Shown one piece after another: positions 7,983-16,149 of a stretch of DNA of 52,013 bases. The translations under genes and the position numbers were made by a program. A model generated the notes under the pieces. It saw only the letters and a program-made list of their open reading frames with translations. It had not been told where the DNA came from and did no database searches. The stretch is from RFXV01 sp038150465 (GTDB taxonomy: Bacteria > Bacteroidota > Bacteroidia > Flavobacteriales > Schleiferiaceae): NCBI GenBank assembly GCA_038150465.1, contig JAYOTP010000016.1:1-52013 (forward strand), given 5' to 3'. How positions within the stretch are numbered: position 1 is the stretch's first letter; the number at the start of each line of letters is the position of its first letter.

Positions 7983-9692
7983 TCAGAAGTTGCTCGTTAC
8001 GGATAGGCCAATGGATGTGGAGGCAGGCACCACACGACAGATACCGCCCACGCAGAATATGCCTCTTTGCTGACGACCAAAGGTCAACTGAAAACGCGTG
8101 GTTCCCTGGATGTACCCAGCTGAAACCAATGGATAGTGAAGCCGCTGGTCTGCATCGGGATGGCCATAGTTGTAGATGTTCTGGGCAGCGAAGAACCAGT
8201 TCGGGGAGATGCTGTATTCCAGAAGCATCATCGCCATATCGCCCCGGTCCTGCCGCGTGTGCAAACTCTGAAGTTCAAAACGCAGACTGTGCTTGGGTTT
8301 GATCTTCCAAAGTCCCTCGAAGACCCCAACATGGACAAAGGCATAATCCGCTTTTGACTCGTCCAGGTCCAGCACCTCATCGGTGATCCCCCCAGAGTTG
8401 GTGGCCGAGCCAAGAACGCCCTGGTTGTAGACAAAATTGAAATAGGAGAGCGTGTACTTGAAATTCTTGCTCGCCGACCGGCTGTAGGCCACATTCACAT
8501 CCCGGAAGTAGAGGTGCGGTCCGAAGCGGAAATAATTCGTTGTGTAGCCATCGGTTCCCGCCACCCGGAATTCCTGCGTACTGTCGCTGGTGGCCACAGG
8601 GTCTTTGGACAGGGAGTAGGCGTCCGAATAATTCAGCGCGAGTTTGCCGCCTCTTTTTCCACCGAGGAAAGAACCACGCGCGAGTTTGAAGGTCACTTCA
8701 AATTGGAGGCCGGTCTCTCCGTTGATCTGCGTGGCGTACGGATAAAGTGCCGGCAAGGCATAAGTATGGATCTTGGTGGTTGGTGGCAGGAAATTCATGA
8801 ACAACTCGAACTGCCCCGCATTGCGTTCGGAGCGGTAGGACATATTGTCGATGAGCTTGTAGGCCCCCACAAATCCAAATCCCTTTCGGGCGAATGTGGT
8901 GGTGAGCATCAGTCCGTTGCCCGGCTTGTAGATATAGCCATTGTCGGCCGATGGATCATTGATCTTGTGCACGTATTCGCCCTGAAGCCCAAAACCTTTG
9001 AACCCATAATTCAGGCGCATTCCGTAAGATCCAACATTCTCAGGCAGATTGAACTGCGGATCCTTATCCGCTTCGTACTTGCTGACAAAACTGCTTCCGA
9101 ATGTCCAGCGGTGCGGGCTGTCCTCCAAAGCGTTCAAGAGTTCGTTGAGGTTGAATTCTCCATCGATCCCGCGAACGATGCCTTCTCCTTTTTCAAAATA
9201 AACGCGCTGTTTCCCTAAGATCCCCTTCAGCCGGACGCCGTCCACTGGCTCGTAGATCAGGCGAACACCGTCCATGGCGTTGTCCAGACCAAGCAGGCGC
9301 TCCTCATAAGTGCGGTAGATCATACCGCTTCCAAATTGCTCGTAGAAGTTCCCTACGGTCACATCCAGTCGGTCTTTCTTGAATTGCAGGAAGCGATAGG
9401 TGATGCCCTCTCCGACAAAACCAGGCGGATAGCCCAGGATCGGATTCTGGTAATTCTCGTATCTCAGTCCTGCTGTGATGTTCCCGCGTGTGTAGATCAG
9501 GTTGGCGAATCCCTGTCCGAGGAATTGTTCTTCGGGGTAGTCCTCTCCACTCGGGTCGAGCCCCTCATCCCGGAAGTAGCTGTACCCATCGAACTGAAAG
9601 TTTCCGTGCAGTTCTCCGCTGTTGCTGGCGTTCTGCGCAATGGCCTGTGTGGCGATCGATAATAGGGAGAAGGTCAGGAGCCTTCGCATCAT
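7983..9692 (-). CDS. DUF6029 family outer-membrane protein
   Basis: 569 residues from ATG 9692 (MMRRLLTFSLLSIATQAIAQ, cleavable signal peptide). An in-frame start 24 codons upstream is disfavoured because it would put the terminator of the preceding gene against the coding start. The mature part is a long series of amphipathic beta segments (GNFYEQFGSGMIYRTYEER, YSISPNWFFAAQNIYNYG) ending in aromatic FQLTF and SVTSNF, consistent with a beta-barrel. The family DUF6029 is confined to Bacteroidota and commonly sits directly upstream of an Omp28 gene, as here (2-bp spacing). The pair probably acts together at the outer membrane, the barrel possibly anchoring or exporting the lipoprotein; function is not known. 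Confidence 0.85.
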   Translation of the reverse strand: MMRRLLTFSLLSIATQAIAQNASNSGELHGNFQFDGYSYFRDEGLDPSGEDYPEEQFLGQGFANLIYTRGNITAGLRYENYQNPILGYPPGFVGEGITYRFLQFKKDRLDVTVGNFYEQFGSGMIYRTYEERLLGLDNAMDGVRLIYEPVDGVRLKGILGKQRVYFEKGEGIVRGIDGEFNLNELLNALEDSPHRWTFGSSFVSKYEADKDPQFNLPENVGSYGMRLNYGFKGFGLQGEYVHKINDPSADNGYIYKPGNGLMLTTTFARKGFGFVGAYKLIDNMSYRSERNAGQFELFMNFLPPTTKIHTYALPALYPYATQINGETGLQFEVTFKLARGSFLGGKRGGKLALNYSDAYSLSKDPVATSDSTQEFRVAGTDGYTTNYFRFGPHLYFRDVNVAYSRSASKNFKYTLSYFNFVYNQGVLGSATNSGGITDEVLDLDESKADYAFVHVGVFEGLWKIKPKHSLRFELQSLHTRQDRGDMAMMLLEYSISPNWFFAAQNIYNYGHPDADQRLHYPLVSAGYIQGTTRFQLTFGRQQRGIFCVGGICRVVPASTSIGLSVTSNF

Positions 9693-9764
9693 GGGGCTGC
9701 GGTTTTTCAAGGGCGATGCAAGGTAATCAAGAGGCAAGTAAAAGCCGGCGATGCGCTGGCCCAC

Positions 9765-9789
9765 AAAAAAACCCGCCTCGGTGGCGGGT
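9765..9789 (-). terminator. Rho-independent terminator after TlpA-like gene
   Basis: Read on the minus strand: perfect 7-bp stem ACCCGCC / GGCGGGT with a 5-nt loop, followed by a run of Ts. It lies 22 bp past the TlpA-like stop. Confidence 0.85.
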
Positions 9790-9811
9790 CGTGTAAGTGT
9801 GGTTGAGTCGG

Positions 9812-10339
9812 TCAGTGAGGAGAGCCCGAGAGGGGTTCTCCCGCGGCAACTTTTTTGATCAGTTCGTACAATTCGTCTTCATCACCTGCGGTATATCCAT
9901 TGTGCTGCCAGACGATCTCTCCCTTTCCGTTCACAAGGAAAGTATGCGGGATGGTGTTGACATTCAGGAGCCTTTTGAAATCCTGATTCTCGTCGATGTA
10001 CACTTCGTATTCCCAGCCTGCTCCATTGACAAAGGGACCTACTTTGGTCGCATTCCGTGAATCATCGATGGAGATGGCGATGAGCTTGACTCCGGTCTCG
10101 TCCTGCCAGTCGATGTACATATCAGAGATGGCATTCAGCTCGCGGATGCAGGGTTTGCACCAAGTGGCCCACATGGAGATGACCATGGGCTTTCCATTAT
10201 TGGAAAGGTCAGCGGTCTGCATCTTCTTTCCATCCAGGCCTTTGACCTGAGCGTCGGGTATGCGTGCGAAGGCAGCATCCTGTGCCTGGGCGCAATGGAA
10301 AAGGGCAAATGAGAGGAGAAGGAGGAGGTTCTTTTTCAT
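9812..10339 (-). CDS. TlpA-like periplasmic thiol-disulfide oxidoreductase
   Basis: 175 residues from ATG 10339 (signal peptide MKKNLLLLLSFALFHCAQAQ). The domain is a TlpA/ResA-type thioredoxin: GLDGKKMQTADLSNNGKP, active site WATWCKPC (C61, C64), the helix IRELNAISDMY, and cis-proline loop NTIPHTFLVNGKGEIV. It should be periplasmic and keep partner disulfides reduced, for example in secreted proteins or cytochromes. It is bracketed by terminators (10351-10382 upstream, 9765-9789 downstream), so it may be transcribed alone or by read-through from the T9SS genes. A signal peptidase II site is conceivable at C16 (LFHC), but the AQAQ tail fits signal peptidase I better. Confidence 0.93.
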   Translation of the reverse strand: MKKNLLLLLSFALFHCAQAQDAAFARIPDAQVKGLDGKKMQTADLSNNGKPMVISMWATWCKPCIRELNAISDMYIDWQDETGVKLIAISIDDSRNATKVGPFVNGAGWEYEVYIDENQDFKRLLNVNTIPHTFLVNGKGEIVWQHNGYTAGDEDELYELIKKVAAGEPLSGSPH

Positions 10340-10350
10340 GGTTTGGGAAT

Positions 10351-10382
10351 AAAAAAGGAGGAAGACATTCATTCTTCCTCCT
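10351..10382 (-). terminator. Rho-independent terminator after first T9SS Omp28-like gene
   Basis: On the minus strand: 9-bp stem AGGAGGAAG / CTTCCTCCT with a loop of about 9 nt followed by TTTTTT. It falls only 12 bp before the start codon of the TlpA-like gene, so it could also attenuate read-through into it. Confidence 0.85.
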
Positions 10383-10408
10383 TGGTTTTCAAATACCGAG
10401 CCGAAATC

Positions 10409-12376
10409 TTATCGGACAACAGTGAACTTCCGGATGCTGTGCAAACGATTCGAGCGGATGTCCAAGCTGTACAGTCCGTTGGCCAGATCATTCAGGCCGA
10501 TCTCAAACAGATTGCTGCCCTCGGAGGCAGTGAATTCGTAGGAACCCACAACAGCGCCCAACTGATCGATCAGCTGCACCTCAAAGACATCGCCCTGAGA
10601 TCCGTTCAGCTGCACGTTCAGACGGTCCTGTGCAGGAACAGGATAGATGCTCAGATCAGCGATCTCCAATTCCTCTTCACCGATCGTTGTATTGCTAACG
10701 AAGATGTTGTCGATGTAGAGCGCATTCCGTCCACCGGAGGTGCCGTGGAAGCGGAAGATCGCATCAGCAGCAGTGGCATAGGCGCTCAGGTCGATGACCT
10801 GACGATTCCACTCGTTCGCCCGTGGGTACAAGCGCACATTGGATGCTGTAGCCGATGTCGTGGCGAGTTGAGATCCAGAACGCATCCATAGACTGGTCCA
10901 TGTCGCTCCGCAATCTGTACTGATCTGAACGTCGAGCTGATCTGTAGCGGAAGAACTTCCTCGCTCTGCGTAGGCATGGTCAAAACTCAATAGAGGTGTG
11001 CCGGCTACGCTGGTCAGATCCACTTTTTCCATAACAAAATTGGGTGTGGATCCAGGCTGAATGGTAGCGAAGTCAAATCGGAAACTCTTATTGGATGCCT
11101 GGTAAGCACCGAGTGGCCAGGTCACCGAACTGCTGATGCCCTGATCGACGACAAATACACGTCCGGAGTTGTCTTCCACAATGAATTCAGAGGGAAGGTC
11201 GCCCAATGAGATGGTTTCAAAACCTTTCTCATAAGGTGTGGACTGTGGGTTGGGTGCAATGACGTTGTAGGTGCCCAACACAGTGTTGTTCATGGTGTAG
11301 TAATCCACCTGACCGTTCACATTGCTGATGGTGGCCTCTAATGCATTGGAGCCTCCGCTCAAAGTGATGGCAGGGAAGCTCACTGTAGCCGTTGCTCCCT
11401 GTCCAAGTGCGCCAGACCAGCTCTGGGTCACTGGAGCGCCTCCGTTCAATGTATAGGATACGTCTGCACTGTTGATCATTCCTGCACTGGCATTCGTGAT
11501 GCTCACAGCAGGAGTGAAGCTCGCATCGCAGATATCCGAGCCGGCGACACTTACATTACCGGCAGATGCATCGGCAAATCCTGCGGGAACGGGTTGCTTG
11601 GCCGAATGAGCAGCATTGTGTACCATCTTGTCTCCGTCCGACTGTACGAACGCAACAAAAGCGATCTCGCCGTAATGGTAGATGTAGGATGGAATCTGCA
11701 CAGTGAATTGATTCGTCCACTGCTGACCTGCGCTCAGGCTTGCTGGCAAGGCCGTACCCGTGGCATTCGGGATCATCTTACGCATCACTCCGTAGAAGTC
11801 CAGTTCTCCATTCGAACCGGGAGGAGTTGGGAAATTGATCTCAGATTCCACCAAAGCCAAACGCAAGTACAGGTTGCCATTGGGTGTGAAGGTGGACGAA
11901 CCCGAGTTGGTCACACTGACGTCGACAGTTGCTGAAGAAAGATCGGAGGCGAACGTATGGGTCACAGTCACCGCGATCGGTGTGGACATATTATAGGCTG
12001 CATCCACATCGGTCTGGCTGAAACAGGCCGGTGCCCCAGCATATGCATTGCAGTCGTTGGTCACTGAAGTTCCATTGATCTTGGCATGTGGAACGCCATT
12101 CACTCCGTAGTAGCTTCTGCGTGAAGAAACTTCACCCGGATTGTGCGCATTCATAGGATCCACACCAGGGAAAGAAGTCTGATACTTGATGTCGATGATC
12201 TTCGTTGGATTCTGTTGCAACAAAGTGTTGAACGCAGGATTCTGAGAGGCGCAAGGGCCGCAGGAAGCCTGTGTGAATTCCTCGGCCAGGACCAGCCGTG
12301 TGGCTTGGGCATACATGGCCTGCCAGGAAGTCGTGGCGAAAGCAAGGGCGAGTGCCCAGAGGGTAGTTTTTCTCAT
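10409..12376 (-). CDS. T9SS cargo: Omp28-like thioredoxin-fold domain plus adhesin-like module (paralog 1)
   Basis: 655 residues. Signal peptide MRKTTLWALALAFATTSW to AQ, then an Omp28-like domain (about 26-270) opening with LAEEFTQASCGPCASQNP (C39, C42, a classical CGPC pair) and GVNGVPHAKINGT at the cis-proline position. Next an Ig-like/CARDB-type domain (about 275-370), then a choice-of-anchor-J / MAM-like domain (about 380-565; LSFDHAYAER, QISTDCGATWTSLW, RFHGTSGGRNALYIDNI) and finally a type A T9SS sorting domain (SIYPVPAQDRLNV). Surface-located thiol protein or adhesin. It is a tandem paralog of the next gene upstream, very alike in the first domain and less so after. A strong terminator follows. 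Confidence 0.88.
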   Translation of the reverse strand: MRKTTLWALALAFATTSWQAMYAQATRLVLAEEFTQASCGPCASQNPAFNTLLQQNPTKIIDIKYQTSFPGVDPMNAHNPGEVSSRRSYYGVNGVPHAKINGTSVTNDCNAYAGAPACFSQTDVDAAYNMSTPIAVTVTHTFASDLSSATVDVSVTNSGSSTFTPNGNLYLRLALVESEINFPTPPGSNGELDFYGVMRKMIPNATGTALPASLSAGQQWTNQFTVQIPSYIYHYGEIAFVAFVQSDGDKMVHNAAHSAKQPVPAGFADASAGNVSVAGSDICDASFTPAVSITNASAGMINSADVSYTLNGGAPVTQSWSGALGQGATATVSFPAITLSGGSNALEATISNVNGQVDYYTMNNTVLGTYNVIAPNPQSTPYEKGFETISLGDLPSEFIVEDNSGRVFVVDQGISSSVTWPLGAYQASNKSFRFDFATIQPGSTPNFVMEKVDLTSVAGTPLLSFDHAYAERGSSSATDQLDVQISTDCGATWTSLWMRSGSQLATTSATASNVRLYPRANEWNRQVIDLSAYATAADAIFRFHGTSGGRNALYIDNIFVSNTTIGEEELEIADLSIYPVPAQDRLNVQLNGSQGDVFEVQLIDQLGAVVGSYEFTASEGSNLFEIGLNDLANGLYSLDIRSNRLHSIRKFTVVR

Positions 12377-12440
12377 GTGATGATTTTTTTTGGATTAAGC
12401 CAAGGCTAATTTACCGATTGAGCCTCAATTAAAGACGGGC

Positions 12441-12467
12441 AAAAAAAAGGAGGCGTGTGCCTCCTTT
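12441..12467 (-). terminator. Rho-independent terminator after second T9SS Omp28-like gene
   Basis: On the minus strand: 9-bp stem AAAGGAGGC / GCCTCCTTT with a 4-nt loop followed by eight Ts, 25 bp past the stop of the upstream paralog. Confidence 0.87.
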
Positions 12468-12491
12468 CAATTCTATTCAAAATGAATGGGA

Positions 12492-14453
12492 TCAGTGCAG
12501 TACAGAGATCTTCTTCAAGCTTCTTCTGTCTCCTTGTTGGATCTCGAGGGTGTACATCCCCTCGGCCAAAGTGCCAAGTTGCAGGCGGAGCTGAGCGGGT
12601 CCTTGCTGGACGATCTCTGTCTGCTCGAGGACCACTGCGCCCAATGGGTTGACCAGTTGAAGCTTTACTTCTTCTGATCCGTTCGCATCAAAAGAAATGG
12701 TGAGTTCATCTCTTGTGGGGACGGGATAAAGCTTCAATTCTGCCAACTCGAGTTCTTCGGTTGAGACGGGCATGGAACCCACATGGATGTTGTCCAAATA
12801 GAGGGAATTGCCGTAATCACTCGTTGCCTTGAATCGAAAAACAGCGTCTGAAGAACTGGCATAGGCTGAAAGGTCGATCGTTGAGAGTGTCCATTCATTG
12901 GATCTTGGGTAAAAACGAGAGGTCGATGGCGAACGTGTGGAAAGAGCTCCTCCCGCCTTGTTCCAAAGACTGGTCCAGGTCGCGCCACAATCGGTGGAAA
13001 TGGAGACGTCCAGCATATCGTTCTCTGACTGGTACTGGCAGTAAGCGTGGTCGAAATACAGATTCGGCGTTCCTCCCGTAACTGAACTCAGATCCACTTT
13101 TTCAGTGATGATGTTCGAAACGGTACCAGCTTGTATGGACCACCAATCCACTCGTAGACTCAGGGCAGACTGCTCATAAGCACCCAGCTGCCAGCTCACT
13201 GAGGAGTTGATCTGATTGTCAACGATGAACACACGTCCACTGGGGTCCTCGACGATGAACTCCGACGGAATGTCGCCGATGCTGTTGCTTTCGAAGTCCT
13301 TGGTGTACGGTGCAGACTGAGGAGTGGGGTCGAGTACGCTGTAATTCTGCGGGGCCGTTTGGTTGTTCAGGGTGTTGTAGTCCACCTGCCCATTCACATT
13401 GTCTACGTAGAAATAAACGGAGTTCGATCCTCCAGGCAGCGTAGTGGCGGGGAATGAAACCGTGGCAGATGCGCCCTGACCCAAAGAACCCGACCAGCTC
13501 TGAGTGACGGGGTTTCCACCGTTGATGACATAGTGCACATCAGCTGAAGTAATGGTCGTGCTGCTTTGGTTGCTGATCGAAGCGGCTGGATTGAAGGTGG
13601 CGTCACAAATGTCAGAACCCGCCGTGCTGTTTCCAGTGATGCTCGCATCGGAAAAACCTGAAGGAATAGGCTGTTTGGCCGAATGCGCTGCATTGTGGAT
13701 CATCTTGTCTCCGTCCGACTGCGCAAAGGCGACAAATGCGATCTCACCGTAGTTGTAGATGTAGGACGGAATCTGGACAGTGAACTGATTGGTCCATTGC
13801 TGGCCGGCGGTCATGCTGGCGGGCAAGGCCGTACCCGTGGCATTCGGAACCATCTTGCGCATCACTCCGTAGAAGTCCAGTTCTCCGTTGGATCCCGGGG
13901 CCGTAGGGAAGTTGATCTCTGACTCCACAAGGGCCAGTCGGAGGTAGAAATTTCCGTTGGGGGTGAAGGTCGTTGCACCGGAGTTCGTCAGGGTCACATT
14001 GACCGTTGCCGTGGTCAGGTCAGAAGACAGGGTATGTGTTACGGAGAGTGAGATGGGCGTAGACATATTGAAGGCCGCATCGATCTCGCTCTGATCCAGG
14101 CAGGCTGGAGCTCCAGCATACGCATTGCAGTCATTCGTCACAGAAGTTCCGTCGATCAGCGCATGGGGAACACCATTTACTCCGTAATAACTGCGGCGGC
14201 TGGCCACTTCATTTGGATTGTGCGCATTCATTGGATCGACACCGGGGAAAGATGTCTGGTACTTGATGTCAATGATCTTCGTCGGATTCTGCTGAAGCAG
14301 CGTATTGAATGCCGGATTCTGTGAGGCACATGGTCCGCAGGAAGCCTGCGTGAATTCTTCAGCCAGGACCAGTCGGGTTGCCTGTGCATGCAGAGACGAC
14401 CAGCCCAGAGTGGCGATCAGGCACATGGCCGTCCAAATTGTAGTCTTTTTCAT
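12492..14453 (-). CDS. T9SS cargo: Omp28-like thioredoxin-fold domain plus adhesin-like module (paralog 2)
   Basis: 653 residues with the same order as its neighbour: signal peptide MKKTTIWTAMCLIATLGW to AQ, Omp28-like domain with SCGPCASQ (C39, C42), Ig-like domain (SADVHYVINGGNPV), choice-of-anchor-J domain (YFDHAYCQYQ, STDCGATWTSLW, FKATSDYGNSLYLDNI) and T9SS sorting domain (LYPVPTRDELTISF). In the first 110 residues of the mature part I count about ten differences from paralog 1, mostly conservative, whereas the C-terminal half differs much more. Many silent third-position changes separate the two DNA sequences even where the protein is identical, so the duplication is not recent and the first domain is under strong constraint. 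Confidence 0.88.
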   Translation of the reverse strand: MKKTTIWTAMCLIATLGWSSLHAQATRLVLAEEFTQASCGPCASQNPAFNTLLQQNPTKIIDIKYQTSFPGVDPMNAHNPNEVASRRSYYGVNGVPHALIDGTSVTNDCNAYAGAPACLDQSEIDAAFNMSTPISLSVTHTLSSDLTTATVNVTLTNSGATTFTPNGNFYLRLALVESEINFPTAPGSNGELDFYGVMRKMVPNATGTALPASMTAGQQWTNQFTVQIPSYIYNYGEIAFVAFAQSDGDKMIHNAAHSAKQPIPSGFSDASITGNSTAGSDICDATFNPAASISNQSSTTITSADVHYVINGGNPVTQSWSGSLGQGASATVSFPATTLPGGSNSVYFYVDNVNGQVDYNTLNNQTAPQNYSVLDPTPQSAPYTKDFESNSIGDIPSEFIVEDPSGRVFIVDNQINSSVSWQLGAYEQSALSLRVDWWSIQAGTVSNIITEKVDLSSVTGGTPNLYFDHAYCQYQSENDMLDVSISTDCGATWTSLWNKAGGALSTRSPSTSRFYPRSNEWTLSTIDLSAYASSSDAVFRFKATSDYGNSLYLDNIHVGSMPVSTEELELAELKLYPVPTRDELTISFDANGSEEVKLQLVNPLGAVVLEQTEIVQQGPAQLRLQLGTLAEGMYTLEIQQGDRRSLKKISVLH

Positions 14454-14536
14454 GGGGTTTTATTTTTTCGGACTCCGAATATAGATGAAATGGAGCGGTG
14501 AATCGTTAGCCGGCATCGGGCAAACCCCATATTGCC

Positions 14537-14544
14537 TATTTTTG
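14537..14544 (+). promoter_or_regulatory. Candidate -7 promoter box of T9SS cargo gene
   Basis: TATTTTTG matches TAnnTTTG and ends 26 nt before the ATG at 14571. No convincing -33 TTTG is seen at the usual spacing. Confidence 0.4.
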
Positions 14545-14570
14545 TCATCGATCCGAGAGACAAAACAACA

Positions 14571-15290
14571 ATGAGAAAAACACTACTTTTTCTGGGAACA
14601 CTTTTCCTGACACTTCCTTTCGCGGGCTCTGCTCAAGGTTTGGCCATTGCCTTTGGCGATTCTTTGGTGCAAGGCCACGCCAGTAATGCCACGGACATCG
14701 CGGCCTACATCGAAGTTCGCAACGATGGGGCAGCCGATGTGGACATCAAAGTCACCCGAAGATTCGACCGTACCAATGCGCTGCTGGACAGCAACGCCAT
14801 TTGCTGGGTCGTATGTTTTGGAACAGGAACCGATACTTCGAGTACGCAGATCACTTTGGCTCCCGGAGAGCGCAGTGCCCCTTCGGATTTCACTGGACAT
14901 GTCTATCCTGATGGCGACGGCATGGCCTTCTCAGGAGGGATCACCTATATCTTCTACGACAAAGACGATCCCAGCGACAGTGCCGCACATACGGTGTACT
15001 ACGAGGTCATTGCAGACATTAGTGCGCTCGAGGAACAGTCGGCCACTTGGTCGGTCTATCCAAATCCGGCCTCTGACCTTCTTTGGATCGAAGCCCTTGA
15101 CGGCGCAGCAAAGGATACACACATTGAATTCACGGATGTCTTGGGAAGGATCCTGCATTCGGAGCGTTTCGATGCATCTTTTGGTTCCACGTCGATCTCG
15201 CTCGATGCCCTGCGCTCAGGCGTTTATTTGTACGGCATCTATGAGGGCGACCGCCTCATCGAAAAGAAGAAACTGGTGGTCAGAAAATGA
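14571..15290 (+). CDS. Small secreted protein with T9SS sorting domain
   Basis: 239 residues from ATG 14571 (signal peptide MRKTLLFLGTLFLTLPFAGSAQ). Residues 23-150 form one beta-sandwich-like domain that I do not recognise by name: it has paired cysteines in NAICWVVCFGTG, LAPGERSAPSDFTGHVYPDG, and AAHTVYYEVIAD, reminiscent of Ig-like repeat proteins that describe added amounts or secreted adhesin domains. Residues 160-239 are a type A T9SS sorting domain (WSVYPNPASDLLWIEAL to LIEKKKLVV), so it should reach the cell surface or medium. It is divergent from paralog 2, has a TATTTTTG box upstream and a strong terminator downstream, and so appears monocistronic. Function unknown. Confidence 0.8.
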   Translation: MRKTLLFLGTLFLTLPFAGSAQGLAIAFGDSLVQGHASNATDIAAYIEVRNDGAADVDIKVTRRFDRTNALLDSNAICWVVCFGTGTDTSSTQITLAPGERSAPSDFTGHVYPDGDGMAFSGGITYIFYDKDDPSDSAAHTVYYEVIADISALEEQSATWSVYPNPASDLLWIEALDGAAKDTHIEFTDVLGRILHSERFDASFGSTSISLDALRSGVYLYGIYEGDRLIEKKKLVVRK

Positions 15291-15313
15291 CCAGAAAAAA
15301 GTCTTGAATTTTC

Positions 15314-15340
15314 AAAGGCCCGATCGATCGGGCCTTTTTT
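15314..15340 (+). terminator. Rho-independent terminator with fully self-complementary stem
   Basis: AAAGGCCCGATC / GATCGGGCCTTT is a perfect 24-bp palindrome followed by extra Ts on the plus strand, 23 bp after the T9SS cargo gene. Fewer Ts follow on the minus strand, so it works mainly for the plus-strand gene. Confidence 0.88.
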
Positions 15341-15350
15341 ATTGCTCCTT

Positions 15351-16061
15351 TCAGGGAGTGCCAATGCGGCTCATCACGAAAAACATCTCCGTTGCGATCT
15401 GTGCACAGCGTTCGTCGTAGCGCGCTTGCTCCTGATCTGTGTCATCGGCCTCTTTAGGGTCGACATACGGCAAGCTGAAACGCGCCCTGGCGCCGCTGAC
15501 CACCGGACATCTCTGGTCGGCATCCGAGCAGGTCATGACCGCGACAAAGCCGCTCTGTGGGTTGGATTCGTCGCTGTATTTCTTGGAAAAGCAGATCAGC
15601 TCTTTTCGGTTGATGCCGTTGCGTACGATGTATTTGGGGTTGCTTCCTTCTGGTCGGTGGATGTCGAATCCTGCCCGTTTCAATGCAGCCACAGCGCGAG
15701 GATTGAAGGCCGTTGCCTCTGTGCCTCCAGAGTAGGTGGTGATGTTCCGGACGCTGTACCAGTCCGCGGCTGTCTGTGCCCAGACCTGGCTCAGGTGGCT
15801 CCGCCGGCTGTTGTGGGTGCAAATGAAGATGAGGTCAGAAGCACTGGGCTCTTCCTTTAGGTAATCTGAAAGTTCGATGAGTTTCGATCGGCGTTCCTCG
15901 GTGATCGATCCAAAAGAGGCTATGCGTTCCTCGATATACTCATTCAGTCGGGTGCGCTTTTCATCTGACGCTTCCTGGACGGGCGTGTCATGCATGGGGG
16001 CGATGGACATCAATGAGATCAAAAAGCCCGGAAGGCTGAGAGCGAAAACGGATGGGTACAT
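15351..16061 (-). CDS. Low-molecular-weight tyrosine phosphatase / arsenate reductase-like protein
   Basis: 236 residues from ATG 16061. The core has the LMW-PTP P-loop FICTHNSRRSH (Cx5R form) after a helical N-terminal segment (RTRLNEYIEERIASFG), then GGTEATAFNPRAV, VMTCSDADQRCPVVSGA and a C-terminal DPKEADDTDQEQARYDERC. This set of motifs fits the Bacteroidota protein-tyrosine-phosphatase family related to thioredoxin-coupled ArsC. With the start used here, residues 1-22 (SVFALSLPGFLISLMSIA) are strongly hydrophobic, which would export the enzyme; starting at the later ATG 15995 gives an ordinary cytoplasmic enzyme. The gene lies 53 bp before the plus-strand cargo gene's terminator region in convergent orientation and follows sufD on the same strand. 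Substrate unknown. Confidence 0.82.
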   Translation of the reverse strand: MYPSVFALSLPGFLISLMSIAPMHDTPVQEASDEKRTRLNEYIEERIASFGSITEERRSKLIELSDYLKEEPSASDLIFICTHNSRRSHLSQVWAQTAADWYSVRNITTYSGGTEATAFNPRAVAALKRAGFDIHRPEGSNPKYIVRNGINRKELICFSKKYSDESNPQSGFVAVMTCSDADQRCPVVSGARARFSLPYVDPKEADDTDQEQARYDERCAQIATEMFFVMSRIGTP

Positions 16062-16149
16062 AACTAGACATTTGAAAACAACTGCAAGGTGTTGCAAGAT
16101 GCTCCATTTTGTGTGAAGCCAGTATTAAAAAAGATTCTCAGAAAGAAGC

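Noticed and set aside
10409..14453. Tandem paralogs as a recent duplication or gene-conversion event
   Set aside because: Even in the most conserved protein segment the DNA shows many silent third-base differences, which argues against a recent copy.
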